64,000 bases of DNA from Schizochytrium sp. TIO01. Lineage: Eukaryota; Sar; Bigyra; Thraustochytrida; Thraustochytriidae. How positions within the stretch are numbered: position 1 is the first letter of the stretch; each line of letters begins with the position of its first letter. Below the pieces are notes generated by a model that saw only the letters and a list, made by a program, of their open reading frames with translations, was not told the origin of the DNA and did no database searches. The stretch covers positions 1,736,859-1,800,858 of the forward strand of contig SMSO01000006.1 of assembly GCA_004764695.1 (NCBI GenBank), written 5' to 3'. The position numbers and the translations under genes are program-made. This document shows, piece by piece, positions 24,071 to 36,227 of this stretch.

Positions 24071-26806
24071 TTGCACTCCACAGCCATGCTGTCGAGCGCG
24101 GGAAAGCTGTGTGGGTGTAAGCTGGGAGCCTCTTCGGTTTCCAGTATCCACTTCTCACCCGTCGTTACCCTTCGACTTTTTCATCAACCCGGAACATCGA
24201 CTCGCGGAGTAAGCTCTGTGCCATGGTCATCACTGGCGCATTCCTTGCCGCGGCGCACTCGTGTGCCGAGCAGGAGTTTAGAGCTTTGGGCACTTGGCTC
24301 CAGGGTACGTGGTGATGTGTTGCGTTATAGTCACGAGATGCGACCTCTGCGGGCTCTGTGCAGCAGTTCTTCTGGGGTTGGGAGCGAGCGGGGTGTTGCG
24401 TCAAGCAACTCTTGGCAGGATGCTTTGCAAATGGACGAGGAGCTGATTCCGGAGCCTGTTCGGCATGAAAACATGTCGAGCCCTGGAGGCGGAAAATCAA
24501 CTTCCTGGACAGCTGCACGGCATGCGGATTTTGTGAAGCCGTCTTTTGATGAAGTGCAGGTTGGAGGCCCGCATCTGTGGTTTAGACAGGCTAGAGCGCT
24601 GCAAAGAAAGATTATTGTGCATGTAGGCCCAACAAATTCAGGGAAAACATATCGGGCAGTTCAGGCACTGAAGAAGGCAAAATCTGGCGTCTACGCATCG
24701 CCACTCCGATTGTTAGCCTGGCAAGTATCTCAGGAGCTGGGATGTTCGCTGATCACCGGCCAGGAGAAGCACGCCGTGGACGGTTCAAGTATCTTGAGTT
24801 GCACAGTAGAGATGACTCCTGTCGATGATATTGTTGATGTGGCGATCATTGACGAGGTTCAACTCATGGGAGATAAAAATCGCGGCTGGGCATTCACGCG
24901 AGCTGTTCTAGGTCTACCAGCACGGGAGGTGCACTTGTGCGGAGAGGAAGGTGCTGTGGACTTGATCCGCAAGATCTGCGAGCTTACCGGTGATGAGCTT
25001 GAGGTAAATTATTACGAGCGGTTGTCTCCGCTTCGCACAGAGGAGGAAGCAATGAAATCCTGGGAGGATGTCCGACCTGGTGATGCTGTCATTACATTTT
25101 CCCGCAAGGATATTCACAGAATCCGAGAGAAAATTGAAAAGATGACCAAGTACAAGTGTGCCATGATATATGGCAGCCTACCTCCCGAAATCCGCAAGGA
25201 GCAAGCAACTGCATTCAATTCACCAAATTCGGCACAGAAAATCCTCATTGCCACTGATGCAGTAGGCATGGGAGTGAACTTTAGTGTGAAGCGGATCGTT
25301 TTCAGTAAAATGGAAAAATTCGATGGCGAAAGCACGCGCCAGCTGACTCTTCGCGAGGTCAAGCAGATCGCTGGCCGCGCAGGTCGTTTTGGTCAGACAG
25401 AGGAGGCTGTTGGTCTTGTAACGGCCATGAAGGACCGTGATCTTGAGCATATCCGTATGGCCCTGCCTCACCCAAATCCACTGATTAAAGAGGCTTACGT
25501 TTTCCCTCCCTCAGATTTTCTGCGCACGCGTTTCCACAATGTTTGTTTGGACCATCTAGAGCCGCTGCGTGATGAAATTATGGAAAGGCTTGAGATTGCT
25601 AACTTTTATGAATTGAAAGAACTTTTGCAAAACGGTCTTGAATACGAAGTTGACAAGCGTATCAAAGAACTCTTGGCAAAAGAGGAGGAAGACGATAGTG
25701 TACCGCAGCGGTCTTTGCATAACTTGCAAAAGCTCGAAGTCAATATGCGCAAAGATGTTACTAGGCTCCTCACGGATGCCAGACGGACAATGCTTCGCCT
25801 TCAGCGTGTTGTTTCTGACAAGGTCGCTGAAGCTTATAATGATGCACTACTGGATGTCATGCGCGAGGTGGACGACAACGGTGCAACGCGTGTGAAACTT
25901 GCACGTGAGCGAAAGGCACTACTCGATAGGATGGATGCTGCTAAGTCAGCACGTGATGCGAATTTCAGCGGAGAGGAATATGAGCGCCTTGTTGCGGATG
26001 CAAGCAGAGCTGAGAAGGCTCTTGAGGAACTTGAATCCAAACTTGAGGGTGACTATTCTGGTGAGTTCATGTATGTGCAGCGCACTGATGAATTTGTCGC
26101 AATTATCAAGGCTTTACGTGGTATCCCTCTTAACGTAGATTACTTGTTACAAGTGGCGAAGGCTCCTGTAAACATGGAATCTGAGGTAATGAGCTCACAC
26201 ATGAAGCAATATGCTCGTAAGACACATTCCAAAAGTATTCGGGAACTGGTGGAGTCATTAGATGATCCCTTTCTGCTTGATTATCTTTCTGTGTTGTATG
26301 AGGTGGAAGATGTGGAGATTGCGGAGGATGTCCACGTCGGTCCACCTCTAATTTTGGACCGTTTGCCGTCCTCAACCGAACCTTCCTTTGAAGGTCTTCG
26401 CCCACGTAACATTGAGGCCTACGGTACCGGAAAGGTCGACATGTATAACTATGAGCAACTCTACAATGCGATTGATTTAAGCCTTTGGCTCGCCCACCGA
26501 TTCGACCATCCACCGAAACACATTCAACGCCTTGGGCAGCTTAAGCACCAGTGCCTTGCCCGTATGCACCGATTTCTGGGTACACCTGGTGAACGTCAGG
26601 AGGAATTTAGTGACGAAGTTTTCATGGTAGATGGATCGCCCATGCGCCTCTCGAAGAAGGAACAGCAGCAGCTTGATAGAGAACTTGCTGCTTCGTTTAA
26701 GGAAAAAGAAAAGAGTAGACGAAAGTCCCCACGAACTCCGCCTCCTGGCAGAAAAAAGACTCAATCTCCGAAACGTCGCAGCAAACCTATTACTCCGGAA
26801 ACCTAG
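24071..26806 (+). CDS. SUV3: Mitochondrial ATP-dependent RNA helicase SUV3
   Basis: A single exon of 911 residues. The N-terminal about 70 residues are Ser/Arg/Leu-rich without acidic residues, like a mitochondrial presequence. The helicase core follows: Walker A GPTNSGKT (about residue 186), SPLRLLAWQV, the DEVQ box in IIDEVQLMGD (about 261; SUV3 proteins have DEIQ/DEVQ rather than DEAD), LIATDAVGMGVN and QIAGRAGRFG (about 432). The SUV3-specific region after it includes FPPSDFLRTRF. The C-terminus has charged helical segments and a basic tail. Known SUV3 unwinds RNA 3'-5' and works with an exoribonuclease in mitochondrial RNA turnover. A second Met at codon 6 is an alternative start. Transcribed divergently from the ABCG gene. 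Confidence 0.95.
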   Translation: MHSTAMLSSAGKLCGCKLGASSVSSIHFSPVVTLRLFHQPGTSTRGVSSVPWSSLAHSLPRRTRVPSRSLELWALGSRVRGDVLRYSHEMRPLRALCSSSSGVGSERGVASSNSWQDALQMDEELIPEPVRHENMSSPGGGKSTSWTAARHADFVKPSFDEVQVGGPHLWFRQARALQRKIIVHVGPTNSGKTYRAVQALKKAKSGVYASPLRLLAWQVSQELGCSLITGQEKHAVDGSSILSCTVEMTPVDDIVDVAIIDEVQLMGDKNRGWAFTRAVLGLPAREVHLCGEEGAVDLIRKICELTGDELEVNYYERLSPLRTEEEAMKSWEDVRPGDAVITFSRKDIHRIREKIEKMTKYKCAMIYGSLPPEIRKEQATAFNSPNSAQKILIATDAVGMGVNFSVKRIVFSKMEKFDGESTRQLTLREVKQIAGRAGRFGQTEEAVGLVTAMKDRDLEHIRMALPHPNPLIKEAYVFPPSDFLRTRFHNVCLDHLEPLRDEIMERLEIANFYELKELLQNGLEYEVDKRIKELLAKEEEDDSVPQRSLHNLQKLEVNMRKDVTRLLTDARRTMLRLQRVVSDKVAEAYNDALLDVMREVDDNGATRVKLARERKALLDRMDAAKSARDANFSGEEYERLVADASRAEKALEELESKLEGDYSGEFMYVQRTDEFVAIIKALRGIPLNVDYLLQVAKAPVNMESEVMSSHMKQYARKTHSKSIRELVESLDDPFLLDYLSVLYEVEDVEIAEDVHVGPPLILDRLPSSTEPSFEGLRPRNIEAYGTGKVDMYNYEQLYNAIDLSLWLAHRFDHPPKHIQRLGQLKHQCLARMHRFLGTPGERQEEFSDEVFMVDGSPMRLSKKEQQQLDRELAASFKEKEKSRRKSPRTPPPGRKKTQSPKRRSKPITPET

Positions 26807-27401
26807 ATTCGGAGATGATTCAATGCGAGCTCCCTTGGCCTCCAAAAGCACTCTACCTGCTGCTGCTTTGGTTGGCTGCAGAGGAAGCGCCCACCCCAGT
26901 ACTTTAGCAGTACTTTTATGTCTTTCTGAACTACAAGACTCCTCTGAATAGCGTAATTTTGTCATTGTCCCTTATTTGGTCTTTATTATTCTTTCAATTC
27001 CCCCTTTTCTTCGCCTCCTACTATATGTTTTATGTGTGTTTTTGAGGAGACGATTGTTCATTCGCTTTTAGTACTACGTTTTGCATATATATTTTTAGAA
27101 ACGGTGATGTAAATCTTGCCAACAAAGTGAAGTATCCCAACTCAGATTGAGTTTGTTCATCCCTCATGATAGGCATTTCTTGCATGACAAGTTTGATGAT
27201 CTACCAGCGTGTCCACATAAGGCACTATTCTGATTTAATGAGAGCGAAGCTTCACAAGCCGCACAGGTTACACAACATAGTGAACCAGGTTCTTTGGTGA
27301 TGATAAAGCATTCTATTGATGGTAGTATGCAATAAATTAATATTCAACTGAGTTATGCAGAAATTAAAAGTAAAAGATCAAACCCATTTTGTTTTTGTCG
27401 C
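26807..27401. other. Convergent intergenic spacer
   Basis: A 0.6-kb AT-rich spacer between the 3' ends of SUV3 and the large membrane protein. Nothing recognised. Confidence 0.6.
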
Positions 27402-29573
27402 TTAGTAACAAAATGGTACGAGAAAGAAACCGCTCAAGATAAAAATCGGGAAAAGAATCTGTAGCCAAAAGGCAATGATCTGCAATATCGAATCAAGAAA
27501 GTGAAAGGGTACACGTAAGTACCAACCTTGGGCGATAACCCGCGACACGTCCTTGATCATTGCTCCACCCGTGAGTACAAGAGCGACGTCCTTGGCGAAG
27601 AAAAAGAAGTCACTATGGGACTGTGTAAAGGTCGTGCCGTGATCCGAGCGTAGAGCGTCTTCGATTTCTTCGGTTGTGGGAACAATTGCCACAAACAGAA
27701 GTTCATCCCAATAACTCCAGGTTCGGTACGCTGTGAACTGATGAAAAATACCTGATTTTTGGCGACGCAAAAGATTGGTAAATTTATCAAACAAGGAGAA
27801 ATTCGTAACGACTTTTTTAAACTGGCGAAACGCCTCACGATTGCCAGTGTGGCGTGCGTACTCTGCACAAAGAAAGAACTGTTGGTCTTCAGGGCTTTTG
27901 TACTTTGGATTACGATCATCCTTACGAGCCTGAGCAAAATTACGAATAGAATGCATTGGGCCGGATTCACTGCCTGAAACTGCACGCGCATAGTCCTCAT
28001 GACGGATATTGTACATTTTACAAAAACTCCGAGGAGATTCCATGACGCGCAACCGTAAGGTACTTTGCATAAGTAACTCGACTGCAGCCGCATGAATCCA
28101 GCGCTGATCAGGATCAAACCACTCTTGGCTCGCGATGGTCTCATCAATACGATGAATGAACTCGGCAGCCAAAGCATTGAGAATAATATCGAGAACTTCA
28201 TCTGTGTTAAAGAGAATAAAGAGCATGACTGCATAGAGAAAGGCAACATAGGCAGTGTTCATGTACCGATCAAGTTTAAAGCCAATTTTCTGAAAAATTG
28301 TATCATCATTTTGTTCCCACACGGTCGTCCGCAATGAGTTTAGACGAGAGTAAGCTGTGCCAGAGTTACCTGCAGTGCGGTAGAACTTCGTCAAACTCTC
28401 AGGAATCACGTTGATAATATAGATGAACATCACCGCTAGATTCATGCATTTACCAAGATTACTTCCATGATTTGTGCAGAACAGTTCCCATGATGCATGA
28501 ACATACCAGTTAGTAAGCGTGAACTCAGCATCAAAACGCTCAGAATTTTCAAGAGCGTTTAATAACAGAATGCAGGGAATAGCAAGCTGAACAAAAAGAC
28601 AACAAATAGCAAAAGCTCCAGCACTACCAAGAACACTCATGTATGTATAGATCGAGAGATCATCGTCGTCAAAGGTCCAGTCATCTTCGTCTTCAACGAT
28701 TGCATCCATGAAGACAAAAGGAGAAAGAAGATGCTCACGGAGCATTTGCTGAACACCTTCCGAATAGGTGTCGTGAAGTTCGCGAAAATCTGAGTTCCGC
28801 TCATCCTCAAGCCACTCTTCGTAAAGGTCGTCAGCAAACTGCACGGAATCAACCTCTGCAAAGTCACGCTCATGATCGACCTGAAATCGAATGAACTTCT
28901 CCAGGCGAAGGACGGCATACTGCTGCCAAACCCAGGGACGAGAGCCGAAAAGATGTTTTAAGCCATCCTCGTTAGCTCGGATGTATTTGCTTGGCAGAAG
29001 CGTGGCTTGTCCAACATTGTAAAAGTACATCCACTCCGGCTCACGATGAGCGTTTCGCGGGTCACTCCAGTCAAAGGAATCGGGCGCTTGACGCACGACG
29101 CGTCGAATCATGGCTAGGTGCCATTTCATATCGTTACCAAGGTATTCTACCCAACTTCCACGTGCCCAAAGCGTTTCAGGTTGATCTACAACACTATCCA
29201 CGAGGTCACGAAGGGTCGCTTTGGTTCGGAGTGGGTAGCCAAGTCGGACCACCTGGCGTGCACGTAGCTTAGCTTCGTAATTTTCGTCACCAGGTTTAAG
29301 GTCGTCATACGCGTCGTTGGCCCACATGGACGTGGAGAACTCTGCAGCAGAGAGAATGCCTCCACCGCCACGGGTCTCCAGCAACACAACTCTGTGTCGC
29401 GATTCATCTTCACCAGCTTCTTCATCTGTGTTGCCAAGCTTGGTGCTGACATCATCTCCGAGGCCGCCATCATCACCAAAGATAGCCCCTCCATCGTCAA
29501 AATCTGTGTTTGACACGCGGCTCTTTCGCCGAGACTTTTTTTCATCTCCCTCATCGTCGGCCCCCATTGTCAC
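27402..29573 (-). CDS. Large multi-pass membrane protein of unknown family
   Basis: A single exon of 723 residues. The first about 90 residues are acidic, Asp/Gly-rich and probably disordered. Residues about 90-290 form a soluble, Trp-rich domain with segments such as WVEYLGNDMKWHLAMIRRV and EPEWMYFYNVGQATLLP. Hydrophobic segments follow at about 310-340 (SVLGSAGAFAICCLFVQLAI), 380-397, 437-456, 655-672 and 690-720, the last ending one residue from the C-terminus. Between helices lies a conserved-looking soluble stretch with MYNIRHEDYARAV. I do not recognise the family. The five hydrophobic segments and long cytosolic N-terminus would fit a channel or transporter-like membrane protein, but there is no motif to support a function. 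The continuous open frame and even composition argue that it is a real gene. Confidence 0.85.
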   Translation of the reverse strand: MTMGADDEGDEKKSRRKSRVSNTDFDDGGAIFGDDGGLGDDVSTKLGNTDEEAGEDESRHRVVLLETRGGGGILSAAEFSTSMWANDAYDDLKPGDENYEAKLRARQVVRLGYPLRTKATLRDLVDSVVDQPETLWARGSWVEYLGNDMKWHLAMIRRVVRQAPDSFDWSDPRNAHREPEWMYFYNVGQATLLPSKYIRANEDGLKHLFGSRPWVWQQYAVLRLEKFIRFQVDHERDFAEVDSVQFADDLYEEWLEDERNSDFRELHDTYSEGVQQMLREHLLSPFVFMDAIVEDEDDWTFDDDDLSIYTYMSVLGSAGAFAICCLFVQLAIPCILLLNALENSERFDAEFTLTNWYVHASWELFCTNHGSNLGKCMNLAVMFIYIINVIPESLTKFYRTAGNSGTAYSRLNSLRTTVWEQNDDTIFQKIGFKLDRYMNTAYVAFLYAVMLFILFNTDEVLDIILNALAAEFIHRIDETIASQEWFDPDQRWIHAAAVELLMQSTLRLRVMESPRSFCKMYNIRHEDYARAVSGSESGPMHSIRNFAQARKDDRNPKYKSPEDQQFFLCAEYARHTGNREAFRQFKKVVTNFSLFDKFTNLLRRQKSGIFHQFTAYRTWSYWDELLFVAIVPTTEEIEDALRSDHGTTFTQSHSDFFFFAKDVALVLTGGAMIKDVSRVIAQGWYLRVPFHFLDSILQIIAFWLQILFPIFILSGFFLVPFCY

Positions 29574-32500
29574 AAACCGGAGGCTGTTCTTGCTGTGCTA
29601 AGCTATCGATTGAGAGATTGCTTTGAAGATTTTGATGATGGGCTCTGCGTCCTCTTGAAACCTGCCTAGGTCCTCTGAGCACCTAGCAGATGTTTGTGTG
29701 TCGTTGTTGGCTCCTCCTACTATCAAGCAATTGCGCTGCACGTGCTGAGCGATGCGGTTTTGCAACTTATTCTACCCTCCAAAAATATGAATCCCTCTGT
29801 TAGAAGAAACACCCAGTCAGTACCTTCCTTCGCACAACTGCTGCTCGCGAAGAAGGGGGAACCAGCAGAGTCAATTGCTCAGTAGACGGTCAGCTGGTGC
29901 CGTGAACACCTAGGCGAGAAGACCTAGTATACTAGTTTGCTGCGCCAGCTCCGCCTAGCTTAGTGAGTCCAGCTTGGGAAGATGATCAGGCAACTGAACA
30001 GAGGTAACTTTTGCATTATTTTTTGTATTCGTAAAACCAGGGCCGGAGATAGCACCACATAGGTGAGTCCTGTGATTGTCAGAGTTTTTATTACTACTGC
30101 CTTAGTAGTTTTTGTTTTGGTAAATAGAAAGAGTTTACAGAAAAAGTTGATCATCAAAACTACGATAAGTGTAAGAATTGGGGAATAGTATGGGAGTCTT
30201 ACAGCTATGGAAATAGTAGCAGCTAGTAGCATCTATCCAGTTGGTAGGTACATATCAAGCCTCCAGAAAGTGATGGGGGGTAGGCAGCCAGGGTGTGTAT
30301 GCACCCATCATTTTAAAAATAAAGATTATGAGTGAACATTCGAATTGTTGAGCCAGCACGAGCACAAGTACAACCATGACTGCAAGCTCAAGTATCCAAT
30401 GGCTAACGGAATCAGACGCAGATTTCTTTATAATCGTCCGCAGGTACCCGGAGAACCTTATTGGCTCAAACTACCTAATCAATGGTTTCAGGTTGGAGCT
30501 TGCTTTTGCAAGCTTCTTTCTTTTCTTGAAGTTACTCAGTAGCATAATAGGATTTGAGTGTGCACCGTACACACAGTGCAGCTGGACAAATTGAATGCAC
30601 AGCTGACGCTGAAGTCCAGCGGCTGGACACGTCAATCACCTCATAAGTGGCACCCAGGTCAAGGCAAAGCCTAGGTAGTAGGTTTGTACACTCGGTAAGA
30701 TTGCTGAAAATAACGCTAAGAAATCTAATATATTCTTGACTGGAGTAAAAATTATCTGACTGGTGAGAGTACGAGAATAACGAAAAGTGATAGAATTTGT
30801 AGTACCTAGGAGTATGTAGTTGAAGCTACAACTTGCTTGAAAGGTCAGCACCATTATGGTTTGCCTGCAGCGCGAATGCAGAGGGGGGGGGTGGTAGCTC
30901 TGGACAGCATAGTTGACAAGGGCCCTAATTTAATTTATTGTTTCAATGAGTAAATCATCAACTACTTTCAGCCATAAATCAACTCTAAATACTTTTACTT
31001 AAAACTTTACCTAACTTGAAGGCTTAGGTATGAATTGCCTTTGCGACTCGTGAGAATTGGGCAAGTACATAGTGGTAGTCACCTCGCTTAATTGTGCTGA
31101 TATCCAGGAGGGGATCCTTTAAATTCTAGGATCTTTTATGGAGGTGTGCGTACGCCTTTTTACGAGTATCGGGTTGCTCAGCTCAGCCTCCTACCCTGCT
31201 TTATGCTGTTTCTGTCACGTCAAACACCAGAACGGGGGCAAAGAATTCGCCATCGTTCATAATGATTACCGGCTCAGATTCTTCTCAAATAGAGAAGTTC
31301 ACAAAAGATTTTTGTAGATCGACTCATCTACAGAGTGATGCTATATAAGCGGCTTCCGTTTGGAGGTTGCTCAAAGAGTAAAAGACGCAGTGTTTTTTTT
31401 TGGCTTCATCATACTCCTAGAATTCACTCTCAATTGTCTGAAGCTACTGCTATAAATATGTTTCCAGATTGAATAAAACTTCAAGTCAGAGCAAATACTT
31501 TGACGATTACGACGGCCGCGCGAATTCAAGGGTGCTGGAATTGACAGAAATTCGAAGAGTATTGCAAGAAAAAATATGAATTATCATATGCAGCTCTGCC
31601 GTATCAACTAGGTATGGATCTACAGCAAATCAGAAAGAGGTTCGACACGGTTCCAGCGATCTCTGTGATGAATTTTTCTTGCTCATTAAAATAATATATA
31701 AAGAGGGGTCAGATTGAGGAAGGCCCCTGCACAATTTAGTTTAATAGTATGTTTCATGTAATGAGTATGCTGACGCAACCTGCTGGTAAAGTTAGGCGCA
31801 AAACTATTTGGAATGCTTTAAGTAAGGAGTCCAACGATGTCTTGTTTGCCCTTTCGAAATTGCATACTCGTGTTTGCAATCACCTCAATGAAGATAGAAT
31901 TGGGGCCGTACGGAGTGCCAATGTTGTTGAAAAACACAGACCAATGGCACTCTTTCTGATCAGAGGAGCAACACTTTCACCTCAAGTTGGTTTTAAGCCA
32001 GAGCAGTAAGGTAGCTCTGATGGAACAATGGCCCGAACGTTTTGTAAGGTGAATTTGCATCTATTTGCTTACATCCTAGCCAGGACTTTAGGTTTCATTC
32101 CTTTTACTGGGGTTCACACTGTTGCAAGATCGAATCTGATCAGTATCATGATGTTTGATCGTTGCGGGTGCGTCCCTGCATGCGCGTGCGCCGCACGTGT
32201 GCACATATTTAAGGCTCCTTTCAGCGGGGAAAGTAGGATCTTCAAGTGAGGGATGCACCATATCAGCAAATGAAATCACTTACTATTGTGTTAATTTGTT
32301 GTTGACGATATCTGTTTGATTCTTCACAGCGTCCACCACAAGTTATTTATCAAAACCAACTGCACTCAAAATAATGTATCGTGAAACAGAAAACAACCGC
32401 CAGACGTAGCTCATAATATATATATAGAGAGAATAAAAAATGGTCCATGGTGTACTAAGCACTCAGGCAGCAAGTGAAAAGGGTGCCAGGTGTCGGTTTT

Positions 32501-34840
32501 TGTAGACGGTCTCGGGAATTGAAAACCTCAGATTGCTCAGTGCAAATTACCATCGCTGTTACATGCCATTATTTTGAACCCCGTGTCACATTTACTCCTC
32601 TCCTGAATCTTGTTCTTACAAACCATCGGGCTTCGTAAAACTTACTTTCACTCAAGCTTAATACCACAAAAATCTTATAGTGAACCCTACCTAGCTTAAC
32701 TCTAGGTAGCACCTAAGACGATTTTGTTTTGAGTTTTAACCCGAGGAGAAGGATCGTACTAGAGAAGTATTAGAGGTCACAGCAATAGGGTTGTTGGTAC
32801 TAGCTAGGTCAGGTCGATTCCATATTGTCTCGAGGCCCAACGCAGGAACAGGCCAGGCTAGGTTAATCTCATTTTTTAAATACAACTTGAACTTCAAAAA
32901 GTAATTTGAATACATAATGTTTTTTCTTCTTCTTCTTCTTCTTCTTCCTTTTCAATTTTGATTTTTTCAAAAAGATACGATGACTGATAAATACTAGGTA
33001 CTACGTTATTGAACCTTTTCATCAAACTGCAGATCGGTAGGTAGGAGAAAGTACTTAATGTCAATATGTCAACCTACCAAAACGAACTCACTCAGAAACG
33101 CAGCTTATCCTATAGTTGTTTCCCCGTATGATTCCAGCTGAAAACTGGAATTAAGAGCTGTGCAGTTTCCCCGCTTTCTCTTGGAGATATTAGTCGCCAT
33201 TCCGAGTTGTGACCAAGATTAACTCTTTGGTGGGTGACATTTGCAATCCTTTCTTAGACACTTGCCTTGTCGTATGGTTGTATGCAGCTTGTGGAGGATA
33301 TTTGTCTTTCTGTCTTTGCTCATTTTGAACACTGGCATCTATCTTGTCAACTATCACGTAATTTCAAGAATCAAGGTGAGTAATCACTCAAAACATAAGC
33401 CCTAAAGAAAAGACATGGCTATGAATATCGAGCGCATCATGCAAATTTGATCGCTTCGATTCCCAATTAACTGAGACCGTAGAATCCAGAATCCAATAAC
33501 ACTCTCTTTATTTCAGGGTCTTATGCCTTTGCTGTGCATTTTTAGTATTTTAAACTTTGAAGCATATCTTGTCGGATATATTTTTTCTCATTGGAAATCC
33601 GAGTTCCGTGGTTTCAACCAAATCTGAGCTGTTGTAGATATGGAAAGTTGCTTAGGTAAAAAATGCGAATGTATGTCAGGCGGAGTTGAGTAGTCTCAGC
33701 ATTTCAAATTTAGATAAAAATCAATTACAAAATCGATTCACCTAAAGAATTGTTCTTCTCAAAATGAGTAAGATAATTTGAACCCCCATGGCCTTTGCCT
33801 AAAAGGGTTCTATTCTTTGGGCGAAGAGCATTTAGATATTGGTACTTCTACGAAGCTAGTAGGGACCACTAGAGTTGGGTTGTTTTGAAATAAAACAAGA
33901 GCAAAGGAAAACAACTGATTTGCGAATCCAGAAAAACCTACGCAATTGCTTGGAAGCAAACCATGCCCAAGGGTTGCATAGTTCAATGTTAACAACCTAA
34001 AACATTGTTCTTCTCGAAATGAGTAAGATAATTTGAACTTCCATGGCCATTGCCTGAAAGGGTTCTATCTTTGGACGAAGAGAATTTAGATATTGGTACT
34101 TCTACGAAGCTAATAGGGACCACTAAAGTCGGATTATTTTGGAATAAAGCAAGAGCAAAGGAAAATAACTGATTTGCGAATCCAGAAAAACCTACGCAAT
34201 TGCTTGGAAGCAAACTATGCCCAAGGACTACATAGTTTGTGGACGCCTCAATGTTGACATGAATTCAATTTCGGCTTGAACGGCGAACCTTTTCAAAGTC
34301 CATGATAGACATTTTACTATATGTGGAGCATGTTAACTCAAACAAAGACTATTTAAAGGGAGGATCCCAGGTAGCAAACCTTGCATATTGGACTTTTGAC
34401 CATCCAAAACAAAGATAAGAACTGATATGGACGGTGTCATTAACATGCATGTTGGAGCACAGCTGCAAGAAGGAAAGGATAAAAAGAGGTACAGGAACAT
34501 TGATTATACTCTTGCCACGCTTCTTGACGCTGCTACAAATAAAGCAGATTGGTGTGAGAGAGATTTGCTATGCGACGGGTTGATAAAGTTGTCGATCAGG
34601 CTCCTCGTCCAATCTGAGCTTTGTAAATCTCTACAGGCAAACGAAATTCGAGCATAGCGCTCGGAAACAACGAGAAGACAAATCAAAAGTTGCAGGCAAC
34701 ATAATGTAATTTAGACTGGAGAGAAGGGATAAATGGTTTTAAAATGGTAGAGATGGCATGATATTCACGAGGAGGGCACATGCCTTCAGGATGACATACC
34801 AGAACACCACAAATGTTCTGCATATGGCATTATACTTTAC
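29574..34840. other. 5.3-kb region without a supported gene
   Basis: Only short ORFs occur. One at 31749-32009 (+, 86 codons) has a TATA-like stretch about 60 bases upstream but no recognised domain. The region has many copies of a CTAGGTAGTAC-like short motif (for example near 30.67, 32.70 and 32.99 kb), a (CTT)n run at about 32925-32948, and a direct repeat at 33741-34231. Confidence 0.5.
33741..34231. repeat. Tandem direct repeat, two copies of about 240 bp
   Basis: Copies at about 33741-33982 and 33995-34231 are nearly identical, with scattered substitutions and small indels. Each contains the same minus-strand reading with NCVGFSGFANQLFSFAL and VPISK. The open frame may be incidental. 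No gene family is recognised. Confidence 0.8.
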
Positions 34841-35197
34841 TTACTTCTTGGGTAGCTTGGTGGTAACCTTGACGGAGTGCATGCCCTTAATGTGCTCACC
34901 AAGCATCTCGTAGACCATGCGAGCCTGCTGCACCTTGTTCTTGCCCTCAAACAGAGATGAAGTTACGTCAATATTGTAAGCAGATCCGCAGCCTCCGCTG
35001 ACATCCTTAACAGAGACCTCCTCAGGCTTAAGCTGAGACTGGAGAATCTTGGTCATCTCTTCCTCGGGGCTACCACCAGCGCTCGAAAAAGCTCTTGCGG
35101 CGGCCGGAGCGACACATCCAGTCATGCTCTTGCGAGAAGCATAAGCAGCAACGGAGTTGCGAGAGGCCTTGGCCATCAGAGAAGAAGCAGCGAGCAT
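34841..35197 (-). CDS. BOLA3: BolA-like protein, mitochondrial BOLA3 type
   Basis: A 118-residue protein. The first about 40 residues (Ala/Ser/Arg-rich, no acidic residues) look like a mitochondrial targeting peptide. The BolA fold follows, with VSVKDVSGGCGSAYNIDVTS, the FEGKNKVQQARMVYEML segment and the closing IKGMHSVKVTTKLPKK. The Gly-Gly-Cys-Gly of the loop and the conserved His near the C-terminus, which together with a monothiol glutaredoxin bind an Fe-S cluster in known BolA3, are both present. BolA3 helps deliver 4Fe-4S clusters to lipoate synthase and respiratory proteins. Single exon; length matches the family. Confidence 0.92.
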   Translation of the reverse strand: MLAASSLMAKASRNSVAAYASRKSMTGCVAPAAARAFSSAGGSPEEEMTKILQSQLKPEEVSVKDVSGGCGSAYNIDVTSSLFEGKNKVQQARMVYEMLGEHIKGMHSVKVTTKLPKK

Positions 35198-36227
35198 TTT
35201 GAAGAGGATGTTCGAGACGCTCGATTTAAGGTTCTGCGAGACCGAAGCAGGTTTTTATTTTATTTTTATTCAAAATATAAGTTCTGTAAGGCTCCTCTTG
35301 AAGCACCCCGAGACCTCGAAAAACAGGTGTTGGCAAGGAAAGAGAAGCGCGAGAAGTTGGTGAAATGCTGATTGGCAGCTTGGCGTGTTCTTTTCCATGC
35401 ATAGCAAGTTTTTTTGTTGACTCGATTAGGCCTATTTTAAATTACTACACGACTACTATTACCTAGCAGTAACATAAAAGTACAGAATGTTGCAGAAAAG
35501 GCGCAGAAAAGGGCGCAAAGTGGTTTATAATTGCGCAGGAACTTTGATAGGGTCCAAGAACAAGGGTGGGTTATCGAGTATCAAGAAAACTATCGAATTT
35601 TATCTGTTCATGTACGATGCAGTCAAAATCGAGGAGAACTCCAGGTTTACTAAATTTTTCACTACAACATAGCCAAAAGTGCTTTCAGGTTATTCTATAG
35701 GTGAACATATAAAATAAAATCTCACAGAGCACTTGGAATTCTAAAATACTAAAGGATCGACGATCCACAATTTGTGCTCATCCTCCAGAAAACCAAAATC
35801 AAGAGGGCGACAAAGGGTCGATTTGTGTTCGTTCCCCATAAAATTGAAATCAAGAACGCTTTGATGATTAGTGAGAACTCTGTTTTCCTGGCGCTCGCGT
35901 TAGAGAAAACACATGGTGCCAAGCAAACCAAACTCTTCCCCGAACAACTTTAATTTCGGTAATTGTCTAGTTAACAAACCTGTTTTCTTTAACTTAAAGA
36001 CTGCTAAGTTCCGGTCATTGAAGTAAAATGTAGATACGAATGACTTACATTTTCAAGTGGATCATTTGTATTTTCACAAAATGAGCTCAATGTTGAAGAC
36101 TTTTCAAATCGCTAATGTTGAAAGCTGAGAATGCTTTGTTCAGAATTTTCGGATGGTATCAGGGGATATGGATATATGAGAGGAAAATAAGGGTTGTGGT
36201 CATACTATAGCTTGTACACGTATAAGG
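35198..36227. other. Intergenic, nothing recognised
   Basis: One kilobase of AT-rich DNA between BOLA3 and RPC9 with only short ORFs. Confidence 0.6.

Noticed and set aside
31749-32009. 86-codon plus-strand ORF with an upstream TATA-like sequence
   Set aside because: No recognisable domain and surrounded by gene-free AT-rich DNA; kept only as a note in the regional entry.
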